In this document: in pieces, positions 30,391-40,159 of the stretch
How the letters are laid out: each line of letters starts with the position of its first letter
Numbering within the stretch: position 1 is the first letter of the stretch
Source of the DNA: Streptomyces sp. NBC_00162
Lineage (GTDB): Bacteria > Actinomycetota > Actinomycetes > Streptomycetales > Streptomycetaceae
Length of the DNA stretch: 64,000 nt
Direction of reading: 5' to 3'
Assembly: GCF_024611995.1 (NCBI RefSeq)
Contig: NZ_CP102509.1
Coordinates: 1,116,001 to 1,180,000 of the forward strand
Notes under the pieces: generated by a model
What the model was told of the DNA's origin: nothing
The model's input: only the letters and a program-made list of their open reading frames with translations
The model's database searches: none
Position numbers and translations under genes: made by a program

Positions 30391-31442
30391 CAGGCTGCCA
30401 CCTCCACGCAGGCCATCGGGGGCCGCGGTTCGTCGCCGATGAAGGCGACGAGGCGGTCCCGCGCGACGGAGCCGATGACCGCGCCGTCCGCGTCGGTCAC
30501 GGCGACCGGGTGCGGGACCCGGGCGCTGACGGCGCACAGGTCGGCGAGCGGGGTGTCGGCGTGGACGGTGGGGCAGGCGCAGGCGTTCGCGTCGGAGAGG
30601 GCCTCGTCCATGACGGCGTCGGCCGTGAGCACGCGCGACCGGTCGACGTCCTGGATGAAGGAGGCCACGTAGTCGTCGGCGGGCCGGATGAGGATGTCCT
30701 CGGCGGTGCCCTGCTGGACGATGCGTCCGTCGCGCATGACCGCGATGGCGTCGCCCAGGCGCATGGCCTCGTTGAGGTCGTGGGTGATGAAGACGATGGT
30801 CTTCTTCAGCCGCTGCTGCAGTTCGAGGAGCTGGTCCTGCATGTCACGCCGGATCAGCGGGTCGAGGGCGCTGAAGGACTCGTCCATCAGCAACAGGTCG
30901 GCGTCGGTGGCCAGGGCGCGGGCCAGGCCCACGCGCTGCTGCATGCCGCCGGAGAGTTCGTCGGGCCAGGACTTCTCCCAGCCGCCGAGCCCGCACAGCG
31001 CCAGGGCCTCGGTGGCCCGGCGTTCGCGCTCGGCCCGGGGGACGCCCTGGACCTCCAGTCCGTATGCGGCGTTCTCCAGGACATCGCGGTGCGGGAACAG
31101 CGCGAAGTGCTGGAAGACCATGCTGATCTTGGTGGAGCGGACCCGGCGCAGGTCGCGCGCGCCGAGCGCGGTGAGGTCCTCACCGTCGAAGAGGATGCGT
31201 CCCGCGGTGGGCTCCAGCAGTCCGTTGAGCATGCGCAGCAGCGTGGACTTGCCGGATCCCGACAGACCCATGACGACGAAGATCTGGCCGGGCTCGACGC
31301 GGAAGGAGGCGTCGATGACCGCGGCCGTCGTTCCGTCGGCGCGCAGCTCGTCGCGGCCGGCGCCGTCCCGGAGCGCGCGGACGGCGTGGTCGGGTCGTCT
31401 TCCGAACACCTTGTAGACGTGTTCGGCCTGGAGTGTGGACAC
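30390..31442 (-). CDS. proV: Glycine-betaine ABC transporter ATP-binding protein (ProV/OpuAA)
   Basis: 350 aa. Walker A GLSGSGKST, signature LSGGMQQRVGLARAL, Walker B LLLMDESFSALDP and the H-loop ITHDLNEAM are intact. A C-terminal CBS-like pair (AVMDEALSDANACACPTVHA to GSVARDRLVAFI) matches the regulatory part of OpuA ATPases, which senses ionic strength. Two in-frame GTG starts exist; the one at 31442 has GAGG at proper spacing, the one at 31448 does not. Co-transcribed with the permease-binding fusion. A SigB-type sigma factor gene lies directly upstream. Confidence 0.92.
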   Translation of the reverse strand: MSTLQAEHVYKVFGRRPDHAVRALRDGAGRDELRADGTTAAVIDASFRVEPGQIFVVMGLSGSGKSTLLRMLNGLLEPTAGRILFDGEDLTALGARDLRRVRSTKISMVFQHFALFPHRDVLENAAYGLEVQGVPRAERERRATEALALCGLGGWEKSWPDELSGGMQQRVGLARALATDADLLLMDESFSALDPLIRRDMQDQLLELQQRLKKTIVFITHDLNEAMRLGDAIAVMRDGRIVQQGTAEDILIRPADDYVASFIQDVDRSRVLTADAVMDEALSDANACACPTVHADTPLADLCAVSARVPHPVAVTDADGAVIGSVARDRLVAFIGDEPRPPMACVEVAA

Positions 31443-31615
31443 ATACACCTCGCGGGTCGTACCGGGTACGGCGCGCGCCGGTCCGGCCGGCGGGCCGTGG
31501 AGCGGGACGGGATCTGCCCGCGTGCGCCACGGCTCCGGCGGCCTGCGCCGGAGTGCGTGGTTCCACTCCAGCCCCGCTGCTTCCCGGAATTCACCTGAGC
31601 AAACGCAAAGGTGAT

Positions 31616-32575
31616 CTACCTCACGACGGCGGCCCGGTGCGGGGCCTCCGGTTGGTCCTCGAGCATGGAGTCGCGCAGGTGTCCGAGGATCCGGTTCAGC
31701 AGCCGCGAGACCTGCATCTGCGAGATGCCGAGCGCGGCACCGATCTGGGCCTGCGTCAGCTCCTGGCCGAAGCGCATGCGCAGCATCCGGCGCTCGCGCT
31801 CGCTGAGCCGTTCCAGCAGCGGCGCCAGGGTCTGGATGTCCTCGACCAGTTCCATGGCCGGCTCGTCCTCGCCGATGACCTCGGCGAGCGTGTGACCCTC
31901 GGCCTGACCGCCGCCGTACTCGGACGGGGCCATCTGCGGGGCGTCCAGGGAACCGCTGGTGTGGCCGTTGGCGGCGAAGAGCCCCTCGATGACCTCCTCC
32001 TCCGAGAGGCAGAGGCGGTCGGCGAGATCCGCGACGGTGGGCGAGCGGTCGAGCTCGCTCGTGAGCGACTCCTTCGCCTTCGCGATGTCGATGCGCAGCT
32101 CCTGGAGCCGGCGCGGGACGCGGACGGCCCAGGAGGTGTCGCGGAAGTGCCGCTTGATCTCACCTGTGATGTACGGCATGGCGAGCGTGGAGAACTCGTT
32201 CTCGCGGGCGGGGTCGAACCGGTCGATGGCCTTGATCAGTCCGATGGTGCCGACCTGGACGATGTCCTCGATGTCACCGCCCTCGCCGCGGCTGCGGAAA
32301 CGGCGCACGGCGTACTGGACGAGTGAGGCGTTCATCTCAATCAGGGTGTTGCGCACGTACTGGTACTCCGGAGTGCCCTCGGACAGCGCGCGCAGTCGCC
32401 GGAAGAAGACCTTCGACAGCTCCCTCGCGTCCGCCGGGGCCATCTCCCGGGGCTCGTCGATCCGCGGCACGCCGGCACTGCGAGCAGCAGCGTCGGCGTT
32501 CCGGCGCGGGCTCGGGACGGCGGCGGCGCCGTCGCGGACGGCGTCGGTATGGGAGGACAGGGCAGGGACCGGCAT
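31616..32575 (-). CDS. SigB/SigF/SigG-family RNA polymerase sigma factor
   Basis: A 319-aa stress-type sigma factor. Region 2: ASLVQYAVRRFRSRGEGGDI, then VQVGTIGLIKAIDRFDP and FSTLAMPYITGEIKRHFRD. Region 3: VPRRLQELRIDIAKAKESLT. Region 4 HTH: ELTQAQIGAALGISQMQVSR. The N-terminal 40 residues are low-complexity. AAGGAG precedes the ATG. No anti-sigma or anti-anti-sigma gene is adjacent. Sits upstream of the betaine transporter on the same strand, which fits an osmotic-stress regulon, although which promoters it reads is unknown. Confidence 0.92.
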   Translation of the reverse strand: MPVPALSSHTDAVRDGAAAVPSPRRNADAAARSAGVPRIDEPREMAPADARELSKVFFRRLRALSEGTPEYQYVRNTLIEMNASLVQYAVRRFRSRGEGGDIEDIVQVGTIGLIKAIDRFDPARENEFSTLAMPYITGEIKRHFRDTSWAVRVPRRLQELRIDIAKAKESLTSELDRSPTVADLADRLCLSEEEVIEGLFAANGHTSGSLDAPQMAPSEYGGGQAEGHTLAEVIGEDEPAMELVEDIQTLAPLLERLSERERRMLRMRFGQELTQAQIGAALGISQMQVSRLLNRILGHLRDSMLEDQPEAPHRAAVVR

Positions 32576-32712
32576 GGGGTTCGCTCCTTGGGCTGGTCGG
32601 CTTGCGGCGCGGGACCTTGACTGCCGTAGATGGTGGACCTCTTCTCGTCGCCCGTCAAGAATTGCCGGAAATCCATTTCACGTCTTGCGTCACGTGAATC
32701 GCGCATCGCATC

Positions 32713-33111
32713 ATGACGTGCATGGGGAGCATGTCTCAGCGACAAAACTGGACATTTCTGACTAATCACGCCCGAGTTCTGGTGACCATCGCCCGGGACC
32801 CGGCCGTGCGGCTCAGGGATGTCGCCGCCGTGTGCGGACTGACCGAACGCACCGTGCAGACGATCGTCACCGACCTGGAGACGGACGGCTATCTGCGGCG
32901 CGCCCGCGACGGGCGGCGCAACCGGTACGAGATCTCCCCCGGCGCGGTCTTCCGCCACCCGGCCGAGGCGGGCGTCCAGGTGGCCGGTCTGCTCGCCCTG
33001 CTGACCGGCGCCGCGGCCGACCCGGACGCCCCGCCCCCGACCCCGGACATGACCGGCGCGGAGGCCACCGAACTCCTCGGCATCACCCCGGCCCTCGATC
33101 CCTCCACCTGA
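32713..33111 (+). CDS. Small winged-helix DNA-binding protein
   Basis: Up to 132 aa; in-frame starts at 32713 and 32731 (MSQRQNWTF). A winged helix is clear: TNHARVLVTIARDPAVRLRD, then VCGLTERTVQTIVTDLETDG, then YLRRARDGRRNRYEISPG, a MarR/ArsR-like layout. The C-terminal 50 residues are Ala/Pro-rich. Divergent from the SigB-type sigma gene over about 137 bp, so it may regulate that gene. No ligand site can be seen. Confidence 0.8.
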   Translation: MTCMGSMSQRQNWTFLTNHARVLVTIARDPAVRLRDVAAVCGLTERTVQTIVTDLETDGYLRRARDGRRNRYEISPGAVFRHPAEAGVQVAGLLALLTGAAADPDAPPPTPDMTGAEATELLGITPALDPST

Positions 33112-33119
33112 CGCCCCGG

Positions 33120-33917
33120 CTACGTGACCCGGAAGCCGGTGACCGGGTGGTCACGGCGGTCCGGGCTGTTCGGGCGGTCCCGGTGGAAGGTCAGCCGGTC
33201 CCAGGTGGGGAAGGCCAGGTCGGTGACGGCCAGCAGCCGGCCCGAGGTGTCGTGCAGGGTACGGCGCACCGTCAGGCCGCAGGTCTGGACGGCGGCCCTG
33301 GGATGAGTGGTACGCGTCATGGTGAGGGTCTCGGCGACCCGGCCGTCCGCCTCGGCCCGGTCGAGCCAGCGGTGCAAGGGGGCCAGGTCCTCGTCGCGGG
33401 CCGCCGCCGGCCGGTCGCGGTAGCGGGCCAGCTCGGGGCTCCCCGTGACGGCGTCCCGGCTGAGGTAGGTGACGGCGTGCCGCAGGGCCTCGCCCGCCGG
33501 GCCGCGTTCGCGGTGGTGGTGGACCAGGGTGCGCTCGCCGCCGCTCATGCCGAGCAGCGCGGCGAGCGAGGGCGGGACGGTGACCAGCGTGAGCCAGCTC
33601 TGCGCACGGACGGGCTCGGGCGCGAGTACGAGTACCGGCGCGGGCACGGGCCCTGGCGCCGGTGCGGCCCCGGCGGCCGCGGCTGCGGCGCGCGTGCCGC
33701 GGCGGCCGGTGACCACGAGGCCGTCCTCGCGCAGGTGCTGGAGCGCGGCCCTGATGGTCTGCCGGTTGACCTGGTAGCGGGCGGCCAGGCTGCGCTCCGA
33801 GGGCAGTCTGCCGCCGGGGGTGTGCGCGGCGCGGTCGAGTTCGTCCCGCAACGCTGCGGCGATCCGCTGGTACTTGGGCATGACGGCCGGGCCGCCGCCC
33901 CGCGAAGGGGAGGGCAT
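33120..33917 (-). CDS. GntR/HutC-family regulator with UTRA domain
   Basis: A 265-aa regulator. The GntR winged helix is at about 13-80 (PKYQRIAAALRDELDRAAHT, LPSERSLAARYQVNRQTIRA, LREDGLVVTGRRGTR). An Ala/Pro linker leads to a UTRA effector domain (ALRHAVTYLSRD to LAVTDLAFPTWDRLTFHRDR). GAGGAGAAG precedes the ATG at 33917; a shorter start at 33882 (MPKYQRI) is possible. A DasR-like site lies 56 bp upstream. The C-terminal Trp-Asp-Arg-Leu pattern is typical of Streptomyces UTRA regulators near transposon-like or conjugative genes; the local target is probably itself. Confidence 0.9.
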   Translation of the reverse strand: MPSPSRGGGPAVMPKYQRIAAALRDELDRAAHTPGGRLPSERSLAARYQVNRQTIRAALQHLREDGLVVTGRRGTRAAAAAAGAAPAPGPVPAPVLVLAPEPVRAQSWLTLVTVPPSLAALLGMSGGERTLVHHHRERGPAGEALRHAVTYLSRDAVTGSPELARYRDRPAAARDEDLAPLHRWLDRAEADGRVAETLTMTRTTHPRAAVQTCGLTVRRTLHDTSGRLLAVTDLAFPTWDRLTFHRDRPNSPDRRDHPVTGFRVT

Positions 33918-33972
33918 GGCTTCTCCTCTGACGGGTGGTCAAGAAGTGCGCGGTCTGCCCGACCAACCTAGC

Positions 33973-33988
33973 ATTGGTCTATACCTCT
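33973..33988. promoter_or_regulatory. DasR/HutC-like operator
   Basis: ATTGGTCTATACCTCT at 33973-33988 has the TGGTCTAnACC core of the Streptomyces DasR-type (dre) consensus. It lies upstream of the GntR/UTRA gene, between it and the end of the siderophore synthetase gene. Autoregulation, or control by the global regulator DasR, would both fit. Confidence 0.6.
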
Positions 33989-34032
33989 GGGTGAGAGGGC
34001 TTCGCGGAACGCGCACCGCCTTGGCCGATTCC

Positions 34033-35589
34033 CTACCCCCGCAGCGGGTTCGGGAGCGGCAGATAGCGGGCGTCCGCGCCGTCCGCGCGGGTCCAGCGCA
34101 GCAGCAGGTTGGTCTTGGCCGGCAGGGCGGGGGCGGTGAGCAGCTCCTCGATCTCGGGGAGCCCGCGCGCGGCGTCGTAGCGCTGGAACTCCTCCCGTAC
34201 GGCCGGCCACACGAGTGGAGAGATGTCCGGATGCCGCTCGCTCAGCGCCCCGGCGATCTCCGCCAGGTTGTTGACGACCAGGCAGTAGACCAGCCGCTGC
34301 CAGGCCGCCCCGCGCTCGAGGTCGGGCAGGAGCTTGACCCCCTCCGCGTCGCGGAACAGCGCCTGGACCGGCATGCCCGCGCCGTCTACGGCGACCAGGG
34401 TGTTCTGGAGGTGCGCCTCCAGCACGATGCCGTGGCGGGCGAACAACTCCAGTACCGGGGGCACCACGTGGCGCAGGTACGCCCGCCACCAGGCGGCCGG
34501 GTCGGTGGTGAGCGCGAGGGGGCTTCCTGCGTAGCCCTCGGCGAGGGCGGCGGCCAGCAGCGGAGTGGCCCCGGGTGCGGCGTGCGCGTGCCCGTCGTGG
34601 GCACCGAAGCCGTCGCGGACCAGGACGGCTAGCTCCTCGAAGGCGAATCCCGCGGTGCGGTAGCCGCGGTCGGCGAGCCAGGCCGCGCCCGAACCGGCCC
34701 GGCGCAGCGCGGCGAATCCGGCTTCGACCGCCGCGTCGGTGCGGCGCAGCTTCAGCAGGTCGTGGCGCCACAGCCGGCGCACGTCGTTGGTGATCCGGAC
34801 GTCGAGGCTGAACTTCACGAAGAGGTCGGCCGCGGGCCCCGGCCCCGGTACGTACAGGGTCCTGATCGAGGCGGTGGGCCAGGCCGGCAGGCGGCTCTCG
34901 CCGAGCCGCAGCAGCCGCCCGTCGGCGAAGGCCTCGCGCACCGGCGGCCGGGAGCCGACCAGGTCCAGCTGCCAGGGGTGCGCGGGCAACAGCCGGTATC
35001 CGGCGGGCGGTCGCGGCCCGCCGAGGGCCTCGGCGAGGGAGTCGATCGCCGCAGCGGCGGCCGGCCCGCCCTCCTCGACGGCCTGGTCCTCGCGCAGCCC
35101 CAGGAAGGCCAGCGGGAAGCGGGCGTGGGCCTCCGGCGCGTACGGCAGCCAGCTCCCGGCCGGGGCCCCGCCCCGGGCCTTGGGTGCGGGGTGGTGCGGG
35201 TGGCCCATGACCAGGGACTGTTCGGAGAGGAGGTACGGGTCGGCCGGGGGCTCGGCTGTGGAGCGGGCGGCCAGCAGCGCGGCGATGGCGTCCCGGCTGT
35301 CGTTGATCTCGACCGGGAGTTCGTCGTTCGGGACGCCGGTGTAGCGGCCCAGTTCGTCGGAGGTGAGCTTGACCAGCTCGGTGTGGCTGAGCGGATGCCA
35401 GCCGTCCGCCGTGCGCAGCTCGGCGTGCTCGGGCCTGCGGACGCCCCGCACCCGCAGCAGCCGGCCGCTGCCGAGGAGCCGGTGCTCCCCCACGGGCCCG
35501 GCCGCCTCGGTGGCTTCCCTGAGCAGGCAGTTCAGGAGCGGGGTCGCGGCGTACACGTCGGCGGCGGCGTTGAAGTCCACTGGTTCCAT
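34033..35589 (-). CDS. IucA/IucC-family NIS siderophore synthetase (first copy)
   Basis: About 518 aa from MEPVDFNAAADVY (35589; an ATG 9 bp upstream is possible). NIS synthetases adenylate a carboxylate (such as citrate) and join it to an amine or alcohol. Motifs seen: LLPAHPWQLD, then PTASIRTLYVP, VKFSLDVRITNDVRRL, FARHGIVLEAHLQNTLVAVD and PLPNPLRG at the C-terminus (FhuF-like reductase domain region). Divergent from a second NIS synthetase, with a repeat-rich gap. No decarboxylase, hydroxylase or siderophore exporter is present nearby, so the product cannot be named. Confidence 0.9.
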   Translation of the reverse strand: MEPVDFNAAADVYAATPLLNCLLREATEAAGPVGEHRLLGSGRLLRVRGVRRPEHAELRTADGWHPLSHTELVKLTSDELGRYTGVPNDELPVEINDSRDAIAALLAARSTAEPPADPYLLSEQSLVMGHPHHPAPKARGGAPAGSWLPYAPEAHARFPLAFLGLREDQAVEEGGPAAAAAIDSLAEALGGPRPPAGYRLLPAHPWQLDLVGSRPPVREAFADGRLLRLGESRLPAWPTASIRTLYVPGPGPAADLFVKFSLDVRITNDVRRLWRHDLLKLRRTDAAVEAGFAALRRAGSGAAWLADRGYRTAGFAFEELAVLVRDGFGAHDGHAHAAPGATPLLAAALAEGYAGSPLALTTDPAAWWRAYLRHVVPPVLELFARHGIVLEAHLQNTLVAVDGAGMPVQALFRDAEGVKLLPDLERGAAWQRLVYCLVVNNLAEIAGALSERHPDISPLVWPAVREEFQRYDAARGLPEIEELLTAPALPAKTNLLLRWTRADGADARYLPLPNPLRG

Positions 35590-35638
35590 TCGGTCCATCC
35601 GGTGCGCCGGAGGTTCGCGGGACGCGCCCACCGGCCGT

Positions 35639-35672
35639 GATCATCAGTATCCGCGATGATGACGCGATCATC
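35639..35672. promoter_or_regulatory. GATCATC/GATGATG inverted-repeat cluster between NIS genes
   Basis: GATCATC (35639-35645), GATGATG (35655-35661) and GATCATC (35666-35672) make overlapping dyads; GATGAT-N6-ATCATC is exact. They lie in the divergent promoter region of the two siderophore synthetases. The canonical DmdR/IdeR iron box (TTAGGTTAGGCTAACC type) was looked for and not seen, so another metal or pathway regulator may act here. Confidence 0.4.
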
Positions 35673-35708
35673 CTGAAAAGCGATATCCCGATGTGCGGAG
35701 CGCCCAGC

Positions 35709-37229
35709 ATGTACTTTCCCCCTTCACCCGCCGAAGAGGCCGTCGCCGCAGAGCTGGCCTCGGTGCGCCCCGCGCTGGAGACGGCGTACGCCGGCGTGCT
35801 CGACGGGGCACGGGCGGCCGTTCTGACCCGGCTGTGGCGGGCCCTGGCCTTCGAACCGCTGCCGTGGGTGGTGGGCCGGGAGCGGGGTTCCGACGGGCTG
35901 ACGCTGCGGCTGGCAGGGGGCGGCCGCCTTGAGGGCCCGCCGCCGGACGCCTACGCCACCGGTGCGTACGTGGAGGAGCTGCTGCTCGACGGCAAGCCCC
36001 ACCGGCAGGCCGCGCGGCTGATGGCGGCCCTGGGCGTGCCGCACGGGGAGGAGTTCGCCGCCGAGCTGGACGGCAGCACCGCCTCCCTCGCGCTCTCCCG
36101 GGCCGGACAGCCGGCCGCGGGCACGGACCTCGCCCCACGGACCACCCGGGAATGGGAGCAGCGGGTGGTCGACGGGCATCCGTACCACCCGAACTGCCGC
36201 TCCCGGCCCGGTTTCTCGGTGGCCGAGCAGCTGGCGTACGCGCCCGAACACCGGCCGGTGGTGGAGGTCGGGCTGGTCGCCGTACGAGCGCAGGAATGCC
36301 TGGTCACGGGCGGCTGGCCGGCGGAGCTGCGGGACGGGCGGCGGATCCTGGTCCCCGTGCACCCGTGGCAGGCGGAGCACGTACTGGCGCACGAGCGCCC
36401 GCGGTCCGGATTCGCGGCGCATCCGCTGATGGCGCTGCGCACGCTGGCCCCGGTGGCGGGCGGGGCCCACGTCAAGACGGCGCTCAGCACCCGGCTGACC
36501 TCCTCCGTACGGGACATCTCCGGCTACTCGATCGAGACGGCGGCGGCCGTGTCCGCCTTCGCGCAGGCGCTGTCGGAGCGGCTCGACGGCCGGCTGCACG
36601 TCACCCGCACCCTGGGCGCGGCCACCGCGCACAGCCCGGACCTGGCGGCCGTGCTGCGCGAGCCGCCGGAGGTGTACGCGGACGCCGCCGCCGGTGAGCG
36701 GGTGCTCCCGGTGGCCGCGCTGGCCCGGTTCCCGCCCGCGCGCTCGGCGGCCTGGCGGGCCCGGTTCGCCCGTCTCGCGCTCTCGGTGTGCCTGCGCGCG
36801 CTGGAACTCGGCGTGGCCCTGGAGGCCCACGGTCAGAACCTGCTGGTCGTCCTGTCCGCCGCCGGCGCCCCGCTGCGGCTGGTCTACCGCGATCTCGCCG
36901 ACATCCGGATCAGCCCGGCCCGGCTGGTGCGGCACGGGCTGCCGGTACCGCCCCTGTCCGGGCGGCTGATCACCGACGACGAGACCGTGCTGCGGCGGAA
37001 GCTGTTCGGATCCCTGCTGACGGGGGCGCTGGGCGCCACGGCGGGCTCGGCCGGGGCCTTCGCCGAGGCCCTCGCTTCGGCGAAGGCGGCCGGACTGCCG
37101 GCCACCGCCGACACCGAGGCGCTGCTGACCCGTGGGCTGCCCACCAAGGCGCTCACCCTGATGCGGCTGAGCCCCGGCGTTCCGGGCGACCAGTGGGCGG
37201 AGCTGCCCAATCCGCTGACCGGAGGGTGA
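35709..37229 (+). CDS. IucA/IucC-family NIS siderophore synthetase (second copy)
   Basis: About 506 aa from MYFPPSPAEEAVAAELASVR; this start has GGAG 8 nt upstream. An upstream ATG at 35691 lacks a ribosome site. Motifs: GHPYHPNCRSRPGFS, LVPVHPWQAEHVL, HVKTALSTRLTSSVRDISGY, LGVALEAHGQNLLVVLSAAG, LPTKALTLMRLSPG and the end ELPNPLTGG. It is a paralogue of the divergent copy rather than a duplicate, suggesting two successive condensations on one backbone. Followed by argG after 50 bp. Confidence 0.9.
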   Translation: MYFPPSPAEEAVAAELASVRPALETAYAGVLDGARAAVLTRLWRALAFEPLPWVVGRERGSDGLTLRLAGGGRLEGPPPDAYATGAYVEELLLDGKPHRQAARLMAALGVPHGEEFAAELDGSTASLALSRAGQPAAGTDLAPRTTREWEQRVVDGHPYHPNCRSRPGFSVAEQLAYAPEHRPVVEVGLVAVRAQECLVTGGWPAELRDGRRILVPVHPWQAEHVLAHERPRSGFAAHPLMALRTLAPVAGGAHVKTALSTRLTSSVRDISGYSIETAAAVSAFAQALSERLDGRLHVTRTLGAATAHSPDLAAVLREPPEVYADAAAGERVLPVAALARFPPARSAAWRARFARLALSVCLRALELGVALEAHGQNLLVVLSAAGAPLRLVYRDLADIRISPARLVRHGLPVPPLSGRLITDDETVLRRKLFGSLLTGALGATAGSAGAFAEALASAKAAGLPATADTEALLTRGLPTKALTLMRLSPGVPGDQWAELPNPLTGG

Positions 37230-37245
37230 GTCGCGGCGCGCGCGT

Positions 37246-38731
<1,486 letters not shown>

Positions 38732-38811
38732 CCGTGGGCCGTTCGGGGGGCCGCCCGGTGTGTGAGGGCCCGCCTTCGCGCCGATCGGCGCGGGCGGTGG
38801 CAGGAAGGGGC

Positions 38812-39609
38812 ATGAGCCTCCGTCGGCGCCAGGTCCTGGGCAGTGCGGCCGCGGCCGTCCTGGCTTCCGTTGGGGCGGCCGGCCGGGGCCCTGACTACGG
38901 CGCGCTCGCACGCGGGATCGACGGGCGGGTGGTGCTCCCGGGCGACCGGGAGTACCCCGAGGCCCGGCAGTTGTTCCAGCCCCGGTACGACTCGGTGGCC
39001 CCGGGCGCGGTCGCCTATCCCGCGCACGCCGATGATGTGGCCCTCTGCCTGGACTTCGCCCGCCGCGCGGCCGTGCCGCTGGTCGCCCGGGGCGGCGGGC
39101 ACGGCTACGCCGGGTGGTCGACCCGCACCGACGGGCTGGTCGTCGATGTCGGCGCCATGGCCGAGGTGGCGGTCGAGGGGGACGGCGTACGGATCGGCGC
39201 GGGGGCCAGGCTCGGGGACGTGAACGCGGCCCTCGCCGGGCGGGGGCTCGCCGTCCCGACCGGGCTGTGCCCCTCCGTCGGCATCGCCGGACTCACCCTC
39301 GGCGGCGGCCTGGGACTGGCCTCGCGGGCGTACGGCACCACCTCCGACCGGCTCACCGGCGCCCGGGTGGTCACCCCCGACGGGGCCGTCCGCGAGGTCT
39401 CCGCCGACCGGGACACGGAACTGTTCTGGGCCCTGCGGGGCGGCGGGGGCGGCAACTTCGGGGTGGTCACCGAGTTCCGGTTCCGCACCCACCCGGCGGG
39501 CGACTGCGCCTTCGCCGAACTCCACTGGCCCGACGGCGACTCGGAGGCGGTCCTGCGCGGCTGGCAGCGCTGGCTGGCCACGCTGCCCGACCCGTTTATC
39601 CCCGCATAG
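38812..39609 (+). pseudogene. Secreted BBE-type FAD oxidase, N-terminal half, interrupted by mobile element
   Basis: Start ATG 38812 with AGGAAGGGG upstream. A twin-arginine signal (MSLRRRQVLGSAAAAVLASV) is followed by a FAD_binding_4 domain: VARGGGHGYAGWSTRTDGLV with the His for 8-alpha FAD linkage, and GLCPSVGIAGLTLGGGLGLA with the Cys used for bicovalent flavin in berberine-bridge enzymes. The native frame ends at LPDPF (39596); the last residues to the stop at 39609 come from the inserted element. The missing half is at 50553-51279. Joined, the two give 1512 bp, 504 codons. Confidence 0.93.
39590..39596. other. Left attachment core (ACCCGTT) of the mobile element
   Basis: ACCCGTT at 39590-39596 is the last host sequence before the element. 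The same 7 bp occurs at 50546-50552, where host homology resumes. Joining at the core restores the oxidase frame: GAC CCG TT|C TGG. Confidence 0.85.
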
Positions 39610-39635
39610 GTCGTGTCCCCCGCAGGTCATGTCCC
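39608..39635. repeat. Direct repeat AGGTCRTGTCCC x2 at left end of element
   Basis: AGGTCGTGTCCC (39608-39619) and AGGTCATGTCCC (39624-39635), 16 bp apart and 11 bp inside the left junction. Their position at the end of the element suggests recombinase-binding sites. No copy was found at the right end. Confidence 0.5.
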
Positions 39636-40046
39636 AAAGCGTCCCCGCCGTCGGCCGTGACTACGTCCCGTATCGCCTGGGCCCCGGTGTCGCATTCGGG
39701 GCGGCGGAGACCACAGTCGGCCGTGAGGACCTTCGGACAGCAGTTAACTGTAGCCATGATTCCGCTTGTTGGCCGAGTGGATGGCGACGCGAGACGCCTT
39801 CAAATTAAGGCAGGACCCGGGGACGCATGCGTCGAGAGCCCGGAAAGATGCCGTCCAGCCGCATCCCCACGCCACTCCAGGAAGTGCCTGGTCTGGGGGG
39901 TAGTCCAAGGGCGGCGGCACCATTCCCCACCCCGAACTGGCGGTCCCTGCCCGTCCTGCTGACCGCGCTGCCACCACGCAGGCCCCGCCCGTCCATGTGA
40001 CGTGCGGGGCCTGCTTGTTACAGGCATTCAGGCCCTACCAGGGGTG
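39636..40046. other. Non-coding left-end region of the element
   Basis: No credible gene: the open frames here are short, overlap in several frames and have odd composition. It contains a GTTAAC-containing AT-rich patch (about 39730-39740), a 12-bp perfect palindrome GACGCATGCGTC (39822-39833) next to a GCCTT/AAGGC hairpin, and the strong hairpin listed separately. It could hold recombinase sites or a small RNA. Confidence 0.5.
39978..40014 (+). terminator. Strong hairpin, terminator-like
   Basis: An exact 11-bp stem, GCAGGCCCCGC (39978-39988) with GCGGGGCCTGC (40004-40014), 15-nt loop, followed by TTGTTA. It lies upstream of the iterons and DUF6551 gene, so it would insulate them from read-through out of the disrupted oxidase gene. 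Confidence 0.6.
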
Positions 40047-40109
40047 ATGCGAGAAATCGCCGGGTGCGAGGAATCCCGAGATGCGAGACTGTTTGACATG
40101 CGAGAAATC
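40047..40109 (+). repeat. Four iterons (ATGCGAGAAATC) with exact 17-bp spacing
   Basis: Copies begin at 40047, 40064, 40081 and 40098: ATGCGAGAAATC, GTGCGAGGAATC, ATGCGAGACT (degenerate) and ATGCGAGAAATC. The period is exactly 17 bp. They end 51 bp before the DUF6551 ParB-like start. A TTGACA hexamer overlaps the last copy (40093-40098). This looks like a protein-binding array (operator, parS-like or accessory recombination site). Confidence 0.75.
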
Positions 40110-40159
40110 TCTACGGTTGACTGTCCGTCAATCGACACCCGATGAAGGGAGTTCTCACT

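Noticed and set aside
27484..30672. A plus-strand open frame of more than 1000 codons opposite the GH31 and betaine-transporter genes
   Set aside because: It is antisense to well-supported genes, Gly/Arg/His/Asp-rich and without domains; such frames arise from third-position GC bias. The same applies to the long frames at 1837-3603, 4341-6593, 10122-11921 and 18004-19803.
35591..35708. IdeR/DmdR iron box upstream of the siderophore genes
   Set aside because: No TTAGGTTAGGCTAACC-like 19-mer is present; only the GATCATC/GATGATG dyads are seen.
39764..39845. tRNA-Leu/Ser-like sequence (GGCCGAGTGG, TTCAAAT, long variable-arm-like hairpin)
   Set aside because: No acceptor stem closes, the putative anticodon loop is 6 or 8 nt and no T-arm is found. 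Kept only as a weak remark in the findings.
39744..40027. Overlapping minus-strand open frames of 63-77 aa at the left end of the element
   Set aside because: Three frames are open at once, with no ribosome sites and atypical residue composition, so they are treated as non-coding.
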